Origin: Luzula sylvatica
Lineage: Eukaryota > Streptophyta > Magnoliopsida > Poales > Juncaceae
Reading direction: 5' to 3'
Length of the DNA stretch: 64,000 nt
Assembly: GCA_946800325.1 (NCBI GenBank)
Contig: CAMPEJ010000003.1
Span: 1,054,001 to 1,118,000 of the forward strand
In this document: positions 52,931-63,967 of the stretch, in pieces
How the letters are laid out: each line of letters opens with the position of its first letter
How positions within the stretch are numbered: position 1 is the stretch's first letter
Notes under the pieces: model-generated
Database searches by the model: none
What the model was told of the DNA's origin: nothing
Seen by the model: the letters and a program-made list of their open reading frames with translations, nothing else
Position numbers and translations under genes: made by a program

Positions 52931-53054
52931 CAAATCATCTCAAAATACATTATTTGAACTCCCCAAAGCATAAACAGATTGTTTTGAATCGAAAAACAAA
53001 CTTTCTTAGTGTTTGTAAATTTTGGTGAAATGTTATGTGGTAAAAGATACGATT
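52931..53054 (+). repeat. Chimeric monomer at the 25-mer junction
   Basis: Begins as the CAAATCATCTC/ATACATT type, which elsewhere ends with AGTGCTTG and AAAGGTTATGTAG, but here ends with AGTGTTTG and GAAATGTTATGTGG. It is followed by the GAACTC monomer. This marks the exchange point between the two 25-mers. Confidence 0.85.
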
Positions 53055-56000
53055 CAAATGAACTCAAAATACATTATTTGAACTCCCCAAAGCATAAACA
53101 GATTGTTTTGAATCGAAAAACAAACTTTCTTAGTGCTTGTAAATTTTGGTGAAAGGTTATGTAGTAAAAGATACGATTCAAATAATCTCAAAATACGTTA
53201 TTTGAACTCCCCAAAGCATAAACACATTGTTTTGAATCGAAAAACAAACTGTCTTAGTGTTTGTAAATATTGGTGAAATGTTATGTGGTAAAAGATACGA
53301 TTCAAATCATCTCAAAATACATTATTTGAACTCCCCAAAGCATAAACAGATTGTTTTGAATCGAAAAACAAACTTTCTTAGTGCTTGTAAATTTTGGTGA
53401 AAGGTTATGTAGTAAAAGATACGATTCAAATGATCTCAAAATACGTTATTTGAACTCCCCAAAGCATAAACACATTGTTTTGAATCGAAAAACAAACTTT
53501 ATTAGTGTTTGTAAATTTTGGTGAAATGTTATGTTGTAAAAGATACGATTCAAATGATCTAACAATACGTTATTTGAACTCCCCAAAGCATAAACAAATT
53601 GCTTTGAATCGAAAAACAAACTGTCTTAGTGTTTGTAAATTTTGGTGAAATGTTATGTGGTAAAAGATACGATTCAAATGATCTAAAAATATGTTATTTG
53701 AACTCCACAAAGCATAAACAAATTGTTTTGAATCGAAAAACAAACTGTCTTAGTGTTTGTAAATTTTGGTGAAATGTTATGTAGTAAAAGATACGATTCA
53801 AATGATCTCAAAATACGTTCTTTGAACTCCCCAAAGCATAAACAAATTGTTTTGAATCGAAAAACAAACTGTCTTAGTGTTTGTAAATTTTGGTGAAATG
53901 TTATGTGGTAAAAGATACGGTTCAAATGATCTCAAAATGCGTTATTTGAACTCCCCAAAGCATAAACAAATTGTTTTGAATCGAAAAACAAACTGTCTTA
54001 GTGTTTGTAAATTTTGGTGAAATGTTATGTGGTAAAAGATACGATTCAAATGATCTCAAAATACGTTATTTGAACTCCCCAAAGCATAAACAAATTGTTT
54101 TGAATCGACAAACAAACTTTCTTAGTGTTTGTAAATTTTGGTGAAATGTTATGTGGTAAAAGATACGATTCAAATGATCTCAAAATACGTTATTTGAACT
54201 CCCCAAAGCATATACAAATTGTTTTGAATCGAAAAACAAACTTTCTTAGTGTTTGTAAATTTTGGTGAAATGTTATGTGGTAAAAGATACGATTCAAATG
54301 ATCTCAAAATACGTTATTTGAACTCCCCAAAGCATAAACAGATTGTTTTGAATCGAAAAACAAACTGTCTTAGTGTTTGTAAATTTTGGTGAAATGTTAT
54401 GTGGTAAAAGATACGATTCAAATGATCTCAAAATACGTTATTTGAACCCCCCAAAGCATAAACAGATTATTTTGAATCGAAAAACAAACTTTCTTAGTGT
54501 TTGTAAATTTTGGTGAAATGTTATGTGGTAAAAGATACGATTCAAATGATGTAAAAATACGTTATTTTAACTCCCCAAAGCATAAACAGATTGTTTTGAA
54601 TCGAAAAACAAACTTTCTTAGTGTTTGTAAATTTTGGTGAAATGTTATGTGGTAAAAGATACGATTCAAATGATGTAAAAATACGTTATTTGAACTCCCC
54701 AAAGCATAAACAAATTGTTTTGAATCGAAAAACAAACTTTCTTAGTGTTTGTAAATTTTGGTGAAATGTTATGTGGTAAAAGATACGATTCAAATGATCT
54801 CAAAATACGTTATTTGAACTCCCCAAAGCATAGACAGATTATTTTGAATCGAAAAACAAACTTTCTTAGTGTTTGTAAATTTTGGTGAAATGTTATGTGG
54901 TAAAAGATACGATTCAAATGATGTAAAAATACGTTATTTGAACTCCCCAAAGCATAAACAGATTGTTTTGAATCGAAAAACAAACTTTCTTAGTGTTTGT
55001 AAATTTTGGTGAAATGTTATGTGGTACAAGATACGATTCAAATGATCTCAAAATACGTTATTTGAACTCCCCAATGCATAAACAAATTGTTTTGAATCGA
55101 AAATCAAACTTTCTTAGTGTTTGTAATTTTTGGTGAAATGTTATGTGGTAAAAGATACGATTCAAATGATCTCAAAATACGTTATTTGAACTCCCCAAAG
55201 AATAAACAGACTGTTTTGAATCGAAAAACAAACTTTCTTAGTGTTTGTAAATTTTGGTGAAATGTTATGTGGTAACAGATACGATTCAAATGATCTAAAA
55301 ATACGTTATTTGAACTCCCCAAAGCATAAACAAATTATTTTGAATCGAAAAACAAACTTTCTTAGTGTTTGTAATTTTTGGTGAAATGTTATGTGGTAAA
55401 AGATACGATTCAAATGATCTCAAAATACGTTATTTGAACTCCCCAAAGCATAAACCGATTGTTTTGAATCGAAAAACAAACTTTCTTAGTATTTGTAAAT
55501 TTTGGTGAAATGTTATGTGGTAAAAGATACGATTCAAATGATCTCAAAATACATTATTTGAACTCCCCAAAGCATAAAAAGATTGTTTTGAATCGAAAAA
55601 CAAACTTTCTTAGTGTTTTTAAATTTTGGTGAAATGTTATGTGGTAAAAGATACGATTCAAATGATCTCAAAATACGTTATTTGAACTCCCCAAAGCATA
55701 AACAGACTGTTTTGAATCGAAAAACAAACTTTCTTAGTGTTTGTAAATTTTGGTGAAATGTTATGTGGTAAAAGATACGATTCAAATGATCTCAAAATAC
55801 ATTATTTGAACTCCCCAAAGCATAAACAGATTGTTTTGAATCGAAAAACAAACTTTCTTAGTGCTTGTAAATTTTGGTGAAAGGTTATGTAGTAAAAGAT
55901 ACGATTCAAATGATCTCAAAATACGTTATTTGAACTCCCCAAAGCATAAACACATTGTTTTGAATCGAAAAACAAACTGTCTTAGTGTTTGTAAATATTG

Positions 56001-56154
56001 GTGAAATGTTATGTGGTAAAAGATACGATTCAAATCATCTCAAAATACATTATTTGAACTCCCCAAAGCATAAACAGATTGTTTTGAATCGAAAAACAAA
56101 CTTTCTTAGTGCTTGTAAATTTTGGTGAAAGGTTATGTAGTAAAAGATACGATT
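53055..56154 (+). repeat. 25-mer HOR unit, copy 2 (3,100 bp)
   Basis: Same order as 49,955-53,054, starting with the intact GAACTC/ATACATT/AGTGCTTG monomer and ending with the intact CAAATCATCTC monomer. Its first 13 monomers recur again at 57,023. Confidence 0.92.
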
Positions 56155-57022
56155 CAAATGATCTCAAAATACGTTATTTGAACTCCCCAAAGCATAAACC
56201 GATTGTTTTGAATCGAAAAACAAACTTTCTTAGTATTTGTAAATTTTGGTGAAATGTTATGTGGTAAAAGATACGATTCAAATGATCTCAAAATACATTA
56301 TTTGAACTCCCCAAAGCATAAACAGATTGTTTTGAATCGAAAAACAAACTTTCTTAGTGTTTGTAAATTTTGGTGAAATGTTATGTGGTAAAAGATACGA
56401 TTCAAATGATCTCAAAATACGTTATTTGAACTCCCCAAAGCATAAACAGATTATTTTGAATCGAAAAACAAACTTTCTTAGTGTTTGTAAATTTTGGTGA
56501 AATGTTATGTGGTAAAAGATACGATTCAAATGATGTAAAAATACGTTATTTGAACTCCCCAAAGCATAAACAGATTGTTTTGAATCGAATAACAAACTTT
56601 CTTAGTGTTTGTAAATTTTGGTGAAATGTAATGTAGTAAAAGATACGATTCAAATGATCTCAAAATACGTTACTTGAACTCCCCAAAGCATAAACAGATT
56701 TTTTTGAATCGAAAAACAAACTTTCTTAGTGTTTTTAAATTTTGGTGAAATGTTATGTGGTAAAAGATACGATTCAAATGATCTCAAAATACGTTATTTG
56801 AACTCCCCAAAGCATAAACAAATTGTTTTGAATCGAAAAACAAACTTTCTTAGTGTTTGTAAATTTTGGTGAAATGTTATGTGGTAAAAGATACGATTCA
56901 AATGATCTCAAAATACGTTATTTGAACTCCCCAAAGCATAAACAGACTGTTTTGAATCGAAAAACAAACTTTCTTAGTGTTTGTAAATTTTGGTGAAATG
57001 TTATGTGGTAAAAGATACGATT

Positions 57023-58634
57023 CAAATGAACTCAAAATACATTATTTGAACTCCCCAAAGCATAAACAGATTGTTTTGAATCGAAAAACAAACTTTCTTA
57101 GTGCTTGTAAATTTTGGTGAAAGGTTATGTAGTAAAAGATACGATTCAAATAATCTCAAAATACGTTATTTGAACTCCCCAAAGCATAAACACATTGTTT
57201 TGAATCGAAAAACAAACTGTCTTAGTGTTTGTAAATATTGGTGAAATGTTATGTGGTAAAAGATACGATTCAAATCATCTCAAAATACATTATTTGAACT
57301 CCCCAAAGCATAAACAGATTGTTTTGAATCGAAAAACAAACTTTCTTAGTGCTTGTAAATTTTGGTGAAAGGTTATGTAGTAAAAGATACGATTCAAATG
57401 ATCTCAAAATACGTTATTTGAACTCCCCAAAGCATAAACACATTGTTTTGAATCGAAAAACAAACTTTATTAGTGTTTGTAAATTTTGGTGAAATGTTAT
57501 GTTGTAAAAGATACGATTCAAATGATCTAACAATACGTTATTTGAACTCCCCAAAGCATAAACAAATTGTTTTGAATCGAAAAACAAACTGTCTTAGTGT
57601 TTGTAAATTTTGGTGAAATGTTATGTGGTAAAAGATACGATTCAAATGATCTAAAAATATGTTATTTGAACTCCACAAAGCATAAACAAATTGTTTTGAA
57701 TCGAAAAACAAACTGTCTTAGTGTTTGTAAATTTTGGTGAAATGTTATGTAGTAAAAGATACGATTCAAATGATCTCAAAATACGTTATTTGAACTCCCC
57801 AAAGCATAAACAAATTGTTTTGAATCGAAAAACAAACTGTCTTAGTGTTTGTAAATTTTGGTGAAATGTTATGTGGTAAAAGATACGGTTCAAATGATCT
57901 CAAAATGCGTTATTTGAACTCCCCAAAGCATAAACAAATTGTTTTGAATCGAAAAACAAACTGTCTTAGTGTTTGTAAATTTTGGTGAAATGTTATGTGG
58001 TAAAAGATACGATTCAAATGATCTCAAAATACGTTATTTGAACTCCCCAAAGCATAAACAAATTGTTTTGAATCGACAAACAAACTTTCTTAGTGTTTGT
58101 AAATTTTGGTGAAATGTTATGTGGTAAAAGATACGATTCAAATGATCTCAAAATACGTTATTTGAACTCCCCAAAGCATATACAAATTGTTTTGAATCGA
58201 AAAACAAACTTTCTTAGTGTTTGTAAATTTTGGTGAAATGTTATGTGGTAAAAGATACGATTCAAATGATCTCAAAATACGTTATTTGAACTCCCCAAAG
58301 CATAAACAGATTGTTTTGAATCGAAAAACAAACTGTCTTAGTGTTTGTAAATTTTGGTGAAATGTTATGTGGTAAAAGATACGATTCAAATGATCTCAAA
58401 ATACGTTATTTGAACCCCCCAAAGCATAAACAGATTATTTTGAATCGAAAAACAAACTTTCTTAGTGTTTGTAAATTTTGGTGAAATGTTATGTGGTAAA
58501 AGATACGATTCAAATGATGTAAAAATACGTTATTTTAACTCCCCAAAGCATAAACAGATTGTTTTGAATCGAAAAACAAACTTTCTTAGTGTTTGTAAAT
58601 TTTGGTGAAATGTTATGTGGTAAAAGATACGATT
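57023..58634 (+). repeat. 13-monomer copy of 53,055-54,666
   Basis: Corresponds at a shift of 3,968 bp (32 monomers). Differences noticed are ATTGTTTTG for ATTGCTTTG near 57,569 and ACGTTATTTG for ACGTTCTTTG near 57,787. The copies part at the AATTTTTGG monomer near 58,720. Confidence 0.86.
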
Positions 58635-59378
58635 CAAATGATGTAAAAATACGTTATTTGAACTCCCCAAAGCATAAACAAATTGTTTTGAATCGAAAAA
58701 CAAACTTTCTTAGTGTTTGTAATTTTTGGTGAAATGTTATGTGGTAAAAGATACGATTCAAATGATCTCAAAATACGTTATTTGAACTCCCCAAAGCATA
58801 AACCGATTGTTTTGAATCGAAAAACAAACTTTCTTAGTATTTGTAAATTTTGGTGAAATTTTATGTGGTAAAAGATACGATTCAAATGATCTCAAAATAC
58901 ATTATTTGAACTCCCCAAAGCATAAACAGATTGTTTTGAATCGAAAAACAAACTTTCTTAGTGTTTGTAAATTTTGGTGAAATGTTATGTAGTAAAAGAT
59001 ACGATTCAAATGATCTCAAAATACGTTATTTGAACTCCCCAAAGCATAAACAAATTGTTTTGAATCGAAAAACAAACTTTCTTAGTGTTTGTAAATTTTG
59101 GTGAAATGTTATGTGGTAAAAGATACGATTCAAATGATCTCAAAATACGTTATTTGAACTCCCCAAAGCATAAACAAATTGTTTTGAATCGAAAAACAAA
59201 CTTTCTTAGTGTTTGTAAATTTTGGTGAAATGTTATGTGGTAAAAGATACGATTCAAATGATCTCAAAATACGTTATTTGAACTCCCCAAAGCATAAACA
59301 GATTGTTTTGAATTGAAAAACAAACTGTCTTAGTGTTTGTAAATTTTGGTGAAATGTTATGTGGTAAAAGATACGATT

Positions 59379-61613
59379 CAAATGATCTCAAAATACGTTA
59401 TTTGAACTCCCCAAAGCATAAACAGATTATTTTGAATCGAAAAACAAACTTTCTTAGTGTTTGTAAATTTTGGTGAAATGTTATGTGGTAAAAGATACGA
59501 TTCAAATGATGTAAAAATACGTTATTTGAACTCCCCAAAGCATAAACAGATTGTTTTGAATCGAAAAACAAACTTTCTTAGTGTTTGTAAATTTTGGTGA
59601 AATGTTATGTGGTACAAGATACGATTCAAATGATCTCAAAATACGTTATTTGAACTCCCCAATGCATAAACAAATTGTTTTGAATCGAAAATCAAACTTT
59701 CTTAGTGTTTGTAATTTTTGGTGAAATGTTATGTGGTAAAAGATACGATTCAAATGATCTCAAAATACGTTATTTGAACTCCCCAAAGAATAAACAGACT
59801 GTTTTGAATCGAAAAACAAACTTTCTTAGTGTTTGTAAATTTTGGTGAAATGTTATGTGGTAACAGATACGATTCAAATGATCTAAAAATACGTTATTTG
59901 AACTCCCCAAAGCATAAACAAATTATTTTGAATCGAAAAACAAACTTTCTTAGTGTTTGTAATTTTTGGTGAAATGTTATGTGGTAAAAGATACGATTCA
60001 AATGATCTCAAAATACGTTATTTGAACTCCCCAAAGCATAAACCGATTGTTTTGAATCGAAAAACAAACTTTCTTAGTATTTGTAAATTTTGGTGAAATG
60101 TTATGTGGTAAAAGATACGATTCAAATGATCTCAAAATACATTATTTGAACTCCCCAAAGCATAAACAGATTGTTTTGAATCGAAAAACAAACTTTCTTA
60201 GTGTTTGTAAATTTTGGTGAAATGTTATGTAGTAAAAGATTCGATTCAAATGATCTCAAAATACGTTATTTGAACTCCCCAAAGCATAAACAAATTGTTT
60301 TGAATCGAAAAACAAACTTTCTTAGTGTTTGTAAATTTTGGTGAAATGTTATGTGGTAAAAGATACGATTCAAATGATCTCAAAATACGTTATTTGAACT
60401 CCCCAAAGCATAAACAAATTGTTTTGAATCGAAAAACAAACTTTCTTAGTGTTTGTAAATTTTGGTGAAATGTTATGTGGTAAAAGATACGATTCAAATG
60501 ATCTCAAAATACGTTATTTGAACTCCCCAAAGCATAGACAGATTATTTTGAATCGAAAAACAAACTTTCTTAGTGTTTGTAAATTTTGGTGAAATGTTAT
60601 GTGGTAAAAGATACGATTCAAATGATGTAAAAATACGTTATTTGAACTCCCCAAAGCATAAACAGATTGTTTTGAATCGAAAAACAAACTTTCTTAGTGT
60701 TTGTAAATTTTGGTGAAATGTTATGTGGTACAAGATACGATTCAAATGATCTCAAAATACGTTATTTGAACTCCCCAATGCATAAACAAATTGTTTTGAA
60801 TCGAAAATCAAACTTTCTTAGTGTTTGTAATTTTTGGTGAAATGTTATGTGGTAAAAGATACGATTCAAATGATCTCAAAATACGTTATTTGAACTCCCC
60901 AAAGAATAAACAGACTGTTTTGAATCGAAAAACAAACTTTCTTAGTGTTTGTAAATTTTGGTGAAATGTTATGTGGTAACAGATACGATTCAAATGATCT
61001 AAAAATACGTTATTTGAACTCCCCAAAGCATAAACAAATTATTTTGAATCGAAAAACAAACTTTCTTAGTGTTTGTAATTTTTGGTGAAATGTTATGTGG
61101 TAAAAGATACGATTCAAATGATCTCAAAATACGTTATTTGAACTCCCCAAAGCATAAACCGATTGTTTTGAATCGAAAAACAAACTTTCTTAGTATTTGT
61201 AAATTTTGGTGAAATGTTGTTATGTGGTAAAAGATACGATTCAAATGATCTCAAAATACATTATTTGAACTCCCCAAAGCATAAACAGATTGTTTTGAAT
61301 CGAAAAACAAACTTTCTTAGTGTTTGTAAATTTTGGTGAAATGTTATGTAGTAAAAGATTCGATTCAAATGATCTCAAAATACGTTATTTGAACTCCCCA
61401 AAGCATAAACAAATTGTTTTGAATCGAAAAACAAACTTTCTTAGTGTTTGTAAATTTTGGTGAAATGTTATGTGGTAAAAGATACGATTCAAATGATCTC
61501 AAAATACGTTATTTGAACTCCCCAAAGCATAAACAAATTGTTTTGAATCGAAAAACAAACTTTCTTAGTGTTTGTAAATTTTGGTGAAATGTTATGTGGT
61601 AAAAGATACGATT
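59379..61613 (+). repeat. 9-mer tandem duplication (about 1,116-bp distance)
   Basis: The nine monomers at 59,379-60,494 recur at 60,495-61,613: CAGATTATT, GATGTAAAA with GTACAAG, CCCCAATG, AGAATAAACAGACTG, AATTTTTGG, AAACCG, ATACATT and two CAAATTG monomers. The right copy carries CATAGACAG and a 3-bp insertion absent from the left copy. Confidence 0.87.
61115..61241 (+). repeat. 127-bp monomer (3-bp insertion)
   Basis: GAAATGTTGTTATGTGG replaces GAAATGTTATGTGG, a GTT duplication at about 61,216-61,221. It is the only insertion in the window. Confidence 0.95.
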
Positions 61614-62729
61614 CAAATGATCTCAAAATACGTTATTTGAACTCCCCAAAGCATAAACAGATTCTTTTGAATCGAAAAACAAACTTTCTTAGTGTTTGTA
61701 AATTTTGGTGAAATGTTATGTGGTAAAAGATACGATTCAAATGATGTAAAAATACGTTATTTGAACTCCCCAAAGCATAGACAGATTGTTTTGAATCGAA
61801 TAACAAACTTTCTTAGTGTTTGTAAATTTTGGTGAAATGTAATGTAGTAAAAGATACGATTCAAATGATCTCAAAATACGTTACTTGAACTCCCCAAAGC
61901 ATAAACAGATTGTTTTGAATCGAAAAACAAACTTTCTTAGTGTTTTTAAATTTTGGTGAAATGTTATGTGGTAAAAGATACGATTCAAATGATCTCAAAA
62001 TACGTTATTTGAACTCCCCAAAGCATAAACAGACTGTTTTGAATCGAAAAACAAACTTTCTTAGTGTTTGTAAATTTTGGTGAAATGTTATGTGGTAAAA
62101 GATACGATTCAAATCATCTCAAAATACATTATTTGAACTCCCCAAAGCATAAACAGATTGTTTTGAATCGAAAAACAAACTTTCTTAGTGCTTGTAAATT
62201 TTGGTGAAAGGTTATGTAGTAAAAGATACGATTCAAATGATCTCAAAATACGTTATTTGAACTCCCCAAAGCATAAACCGATTGTTTTGAATCGAAAAAC
62301 AAACTTTCTTAGTATTTGTAAATTTTGGTGAAATGTTATGTGGTAAAAGATACGATTCAAATGATCTCAAAATACATTATTTGAACTCCCCAAAGCATAA
62401 ACAGATTGTTTTGAATCGAAAAACAAACTTTCTTAGTGTTTGTAAATTTTGGTGAAATGTTATGTGGTAAAAGATACGATTCAAATGATCTCAAAATACG
62501 TTATTTGAACTCCCCAAAGCATAAACAGATTATTTTGAATCGAAAAACAAACTTTCTTAGTGTTTGTAAATTTTGGTGAAATGTTATGTGGTAAAAGATA
62601 CGATTCAAATGATGTAAAAATACGTTATTTGAACTCCCCAAAGCATAAACAGATTGTTTTGAATCGAATAACAAAATTTCTTTGTGTTTGTAAATTTTGG
62701 TGAAATGTAATGTAGTAAAAGATACGATT

Positions 62730-62853
62730 CAAATGATCTCAAAATACGTTACTTGAACTCCCCAAAGCATAAACAGATTTTTTTGAATCGAAAAACAAAC
62801 TTTCTTAGTGTTTTTAAATTTTGGTGAAATGTTATGTAGTAAAAGATTCGATT
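62730..62853 (+). repeat. Chimeric monomer, TTACTTG type joined to AGATTCG type
   Basis: Starts as TTACTTGAAC with CAGATTTTTTTG and AGTGTTTTT, but ends in GTAGTAAAAGATTCG, which elsewhere follows the ATACATT monomer. It marks the left edge of the terminal segment shared with 37,290-38,455. Confidence 0.83.
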
Positions 62854-63597
62854 CAAATGATCTCAAAATACGTTATTTGAACTCCCCAAAGCATAAACAA
62901 ATTGTTTTGAATCGAAAAACAAACTTTCTTAGTGTTTGTAAATTTTGGTGAAATGTTATGTGGTAAAAGATACGATTCAAATGATCTCAAAATACGTTAT
63001 TTGAACTCCCCAAAGCATAAACAAATTGTTTTGAATCGAAAAACAAACTTTCTTAGTGTTTGTAAATTTTGGTGAAATGTTATGTGGTAAAAGATACGAT
63101 TCAAATGATCTCAAAATACGTTATTTGAACTCCCCAAAGCATAAACAGATTATTTTGAATCGAAAAACAAACTTTCTTAGTGTTTGTAAATTTTGGTGAA
63201 ATGTTATGTGGTAAAAGATACGATTCAAATGATGTAAAAATACGTTATTTGAACTCCCCAAAGCATAAACAGATTGTTTTGAATCGAATAACAAACTTTC
63301 TTAGTGTTTGTAAATTTTGGTGAAATGTAATGTAGTAAAAGATACGATTCAAATGATCTCAAAATACGTTACTTGAACTCCCCAAAGCATAAACAGATTG
63401 TTTTGAATCGAAAAACAAACTTTCTTAGTGTTTTTAAATTTTGGTGAAATGTTATGTGGTAAAAGATACGATTCAAATGATCTCAAAATACGTTATTTGA
63501 ACTCCCCAAAGCATAAACAGATTGTTTTGAATCGAAAAACAAACTTTCTTAGTGTTTGTAAATTTTGGTGAAATGTTATGTGGTAAAAGATACGATT

Positions 63598-63719
63598 CAA
63601 ATGATCTGAAAATACGTTATTTGAACGACAAAGCATAAACAGACTGTTTTGAATCGAAAAACAAACTTTCTTAGTGTTTGTAAATTTTGGTGAAATGTTA
63701 TGTGGTAAAAGATACGATT
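63598..63719 (+). repeat. 122-bp monomer (complex 2-bp loss)
   Basis: TTTGAACGACAAAGC replaces TTTGAACTCCCCAAAGC near 63,626, a five-for-three replacement. It removes the otherwise near-invariant CCCC run. The paralogous monomer at 38,051 is intact. Confidence 0.95.
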
Positions 63720-63967
63720 CAAATGATCTCAAAATACATTATTTGAACTCCCCAAAGCATAAACAGATTGTTTTGAATCGAAAAACAAACTTTCTTAGTG
63801 CTTGTAAATTTTGGTGAAAGGTTATGTCGTAAAAGATACGATTCAAATGATCTCAAAATACGTTATTTGAACTCCCCAAAGCATAAACACATTGTTTTGA
63901 ATCGAAAAACAAACTGTCTTAGTGTTTGTAAATATTGGTGAAATGTTATGTGGTAAAAGATACGATT

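Larger units (their letters stand above)
49955..53054 (+). repeat. 25-mer HOR unit, copy 1 (3,100 bp)
   Basis: Matches the next 25 monomers at a 3,100-bp shift, apart from its first and last monomers, which are chimeric. Shared private markers include CATAAAAAGATTG at 52,474 and 55,574, found nowhere else in the window, and GAACCCCCC near 51,346 and 54,446. No difference was noticed in the interior during spot checks. Confidence 0.92.
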
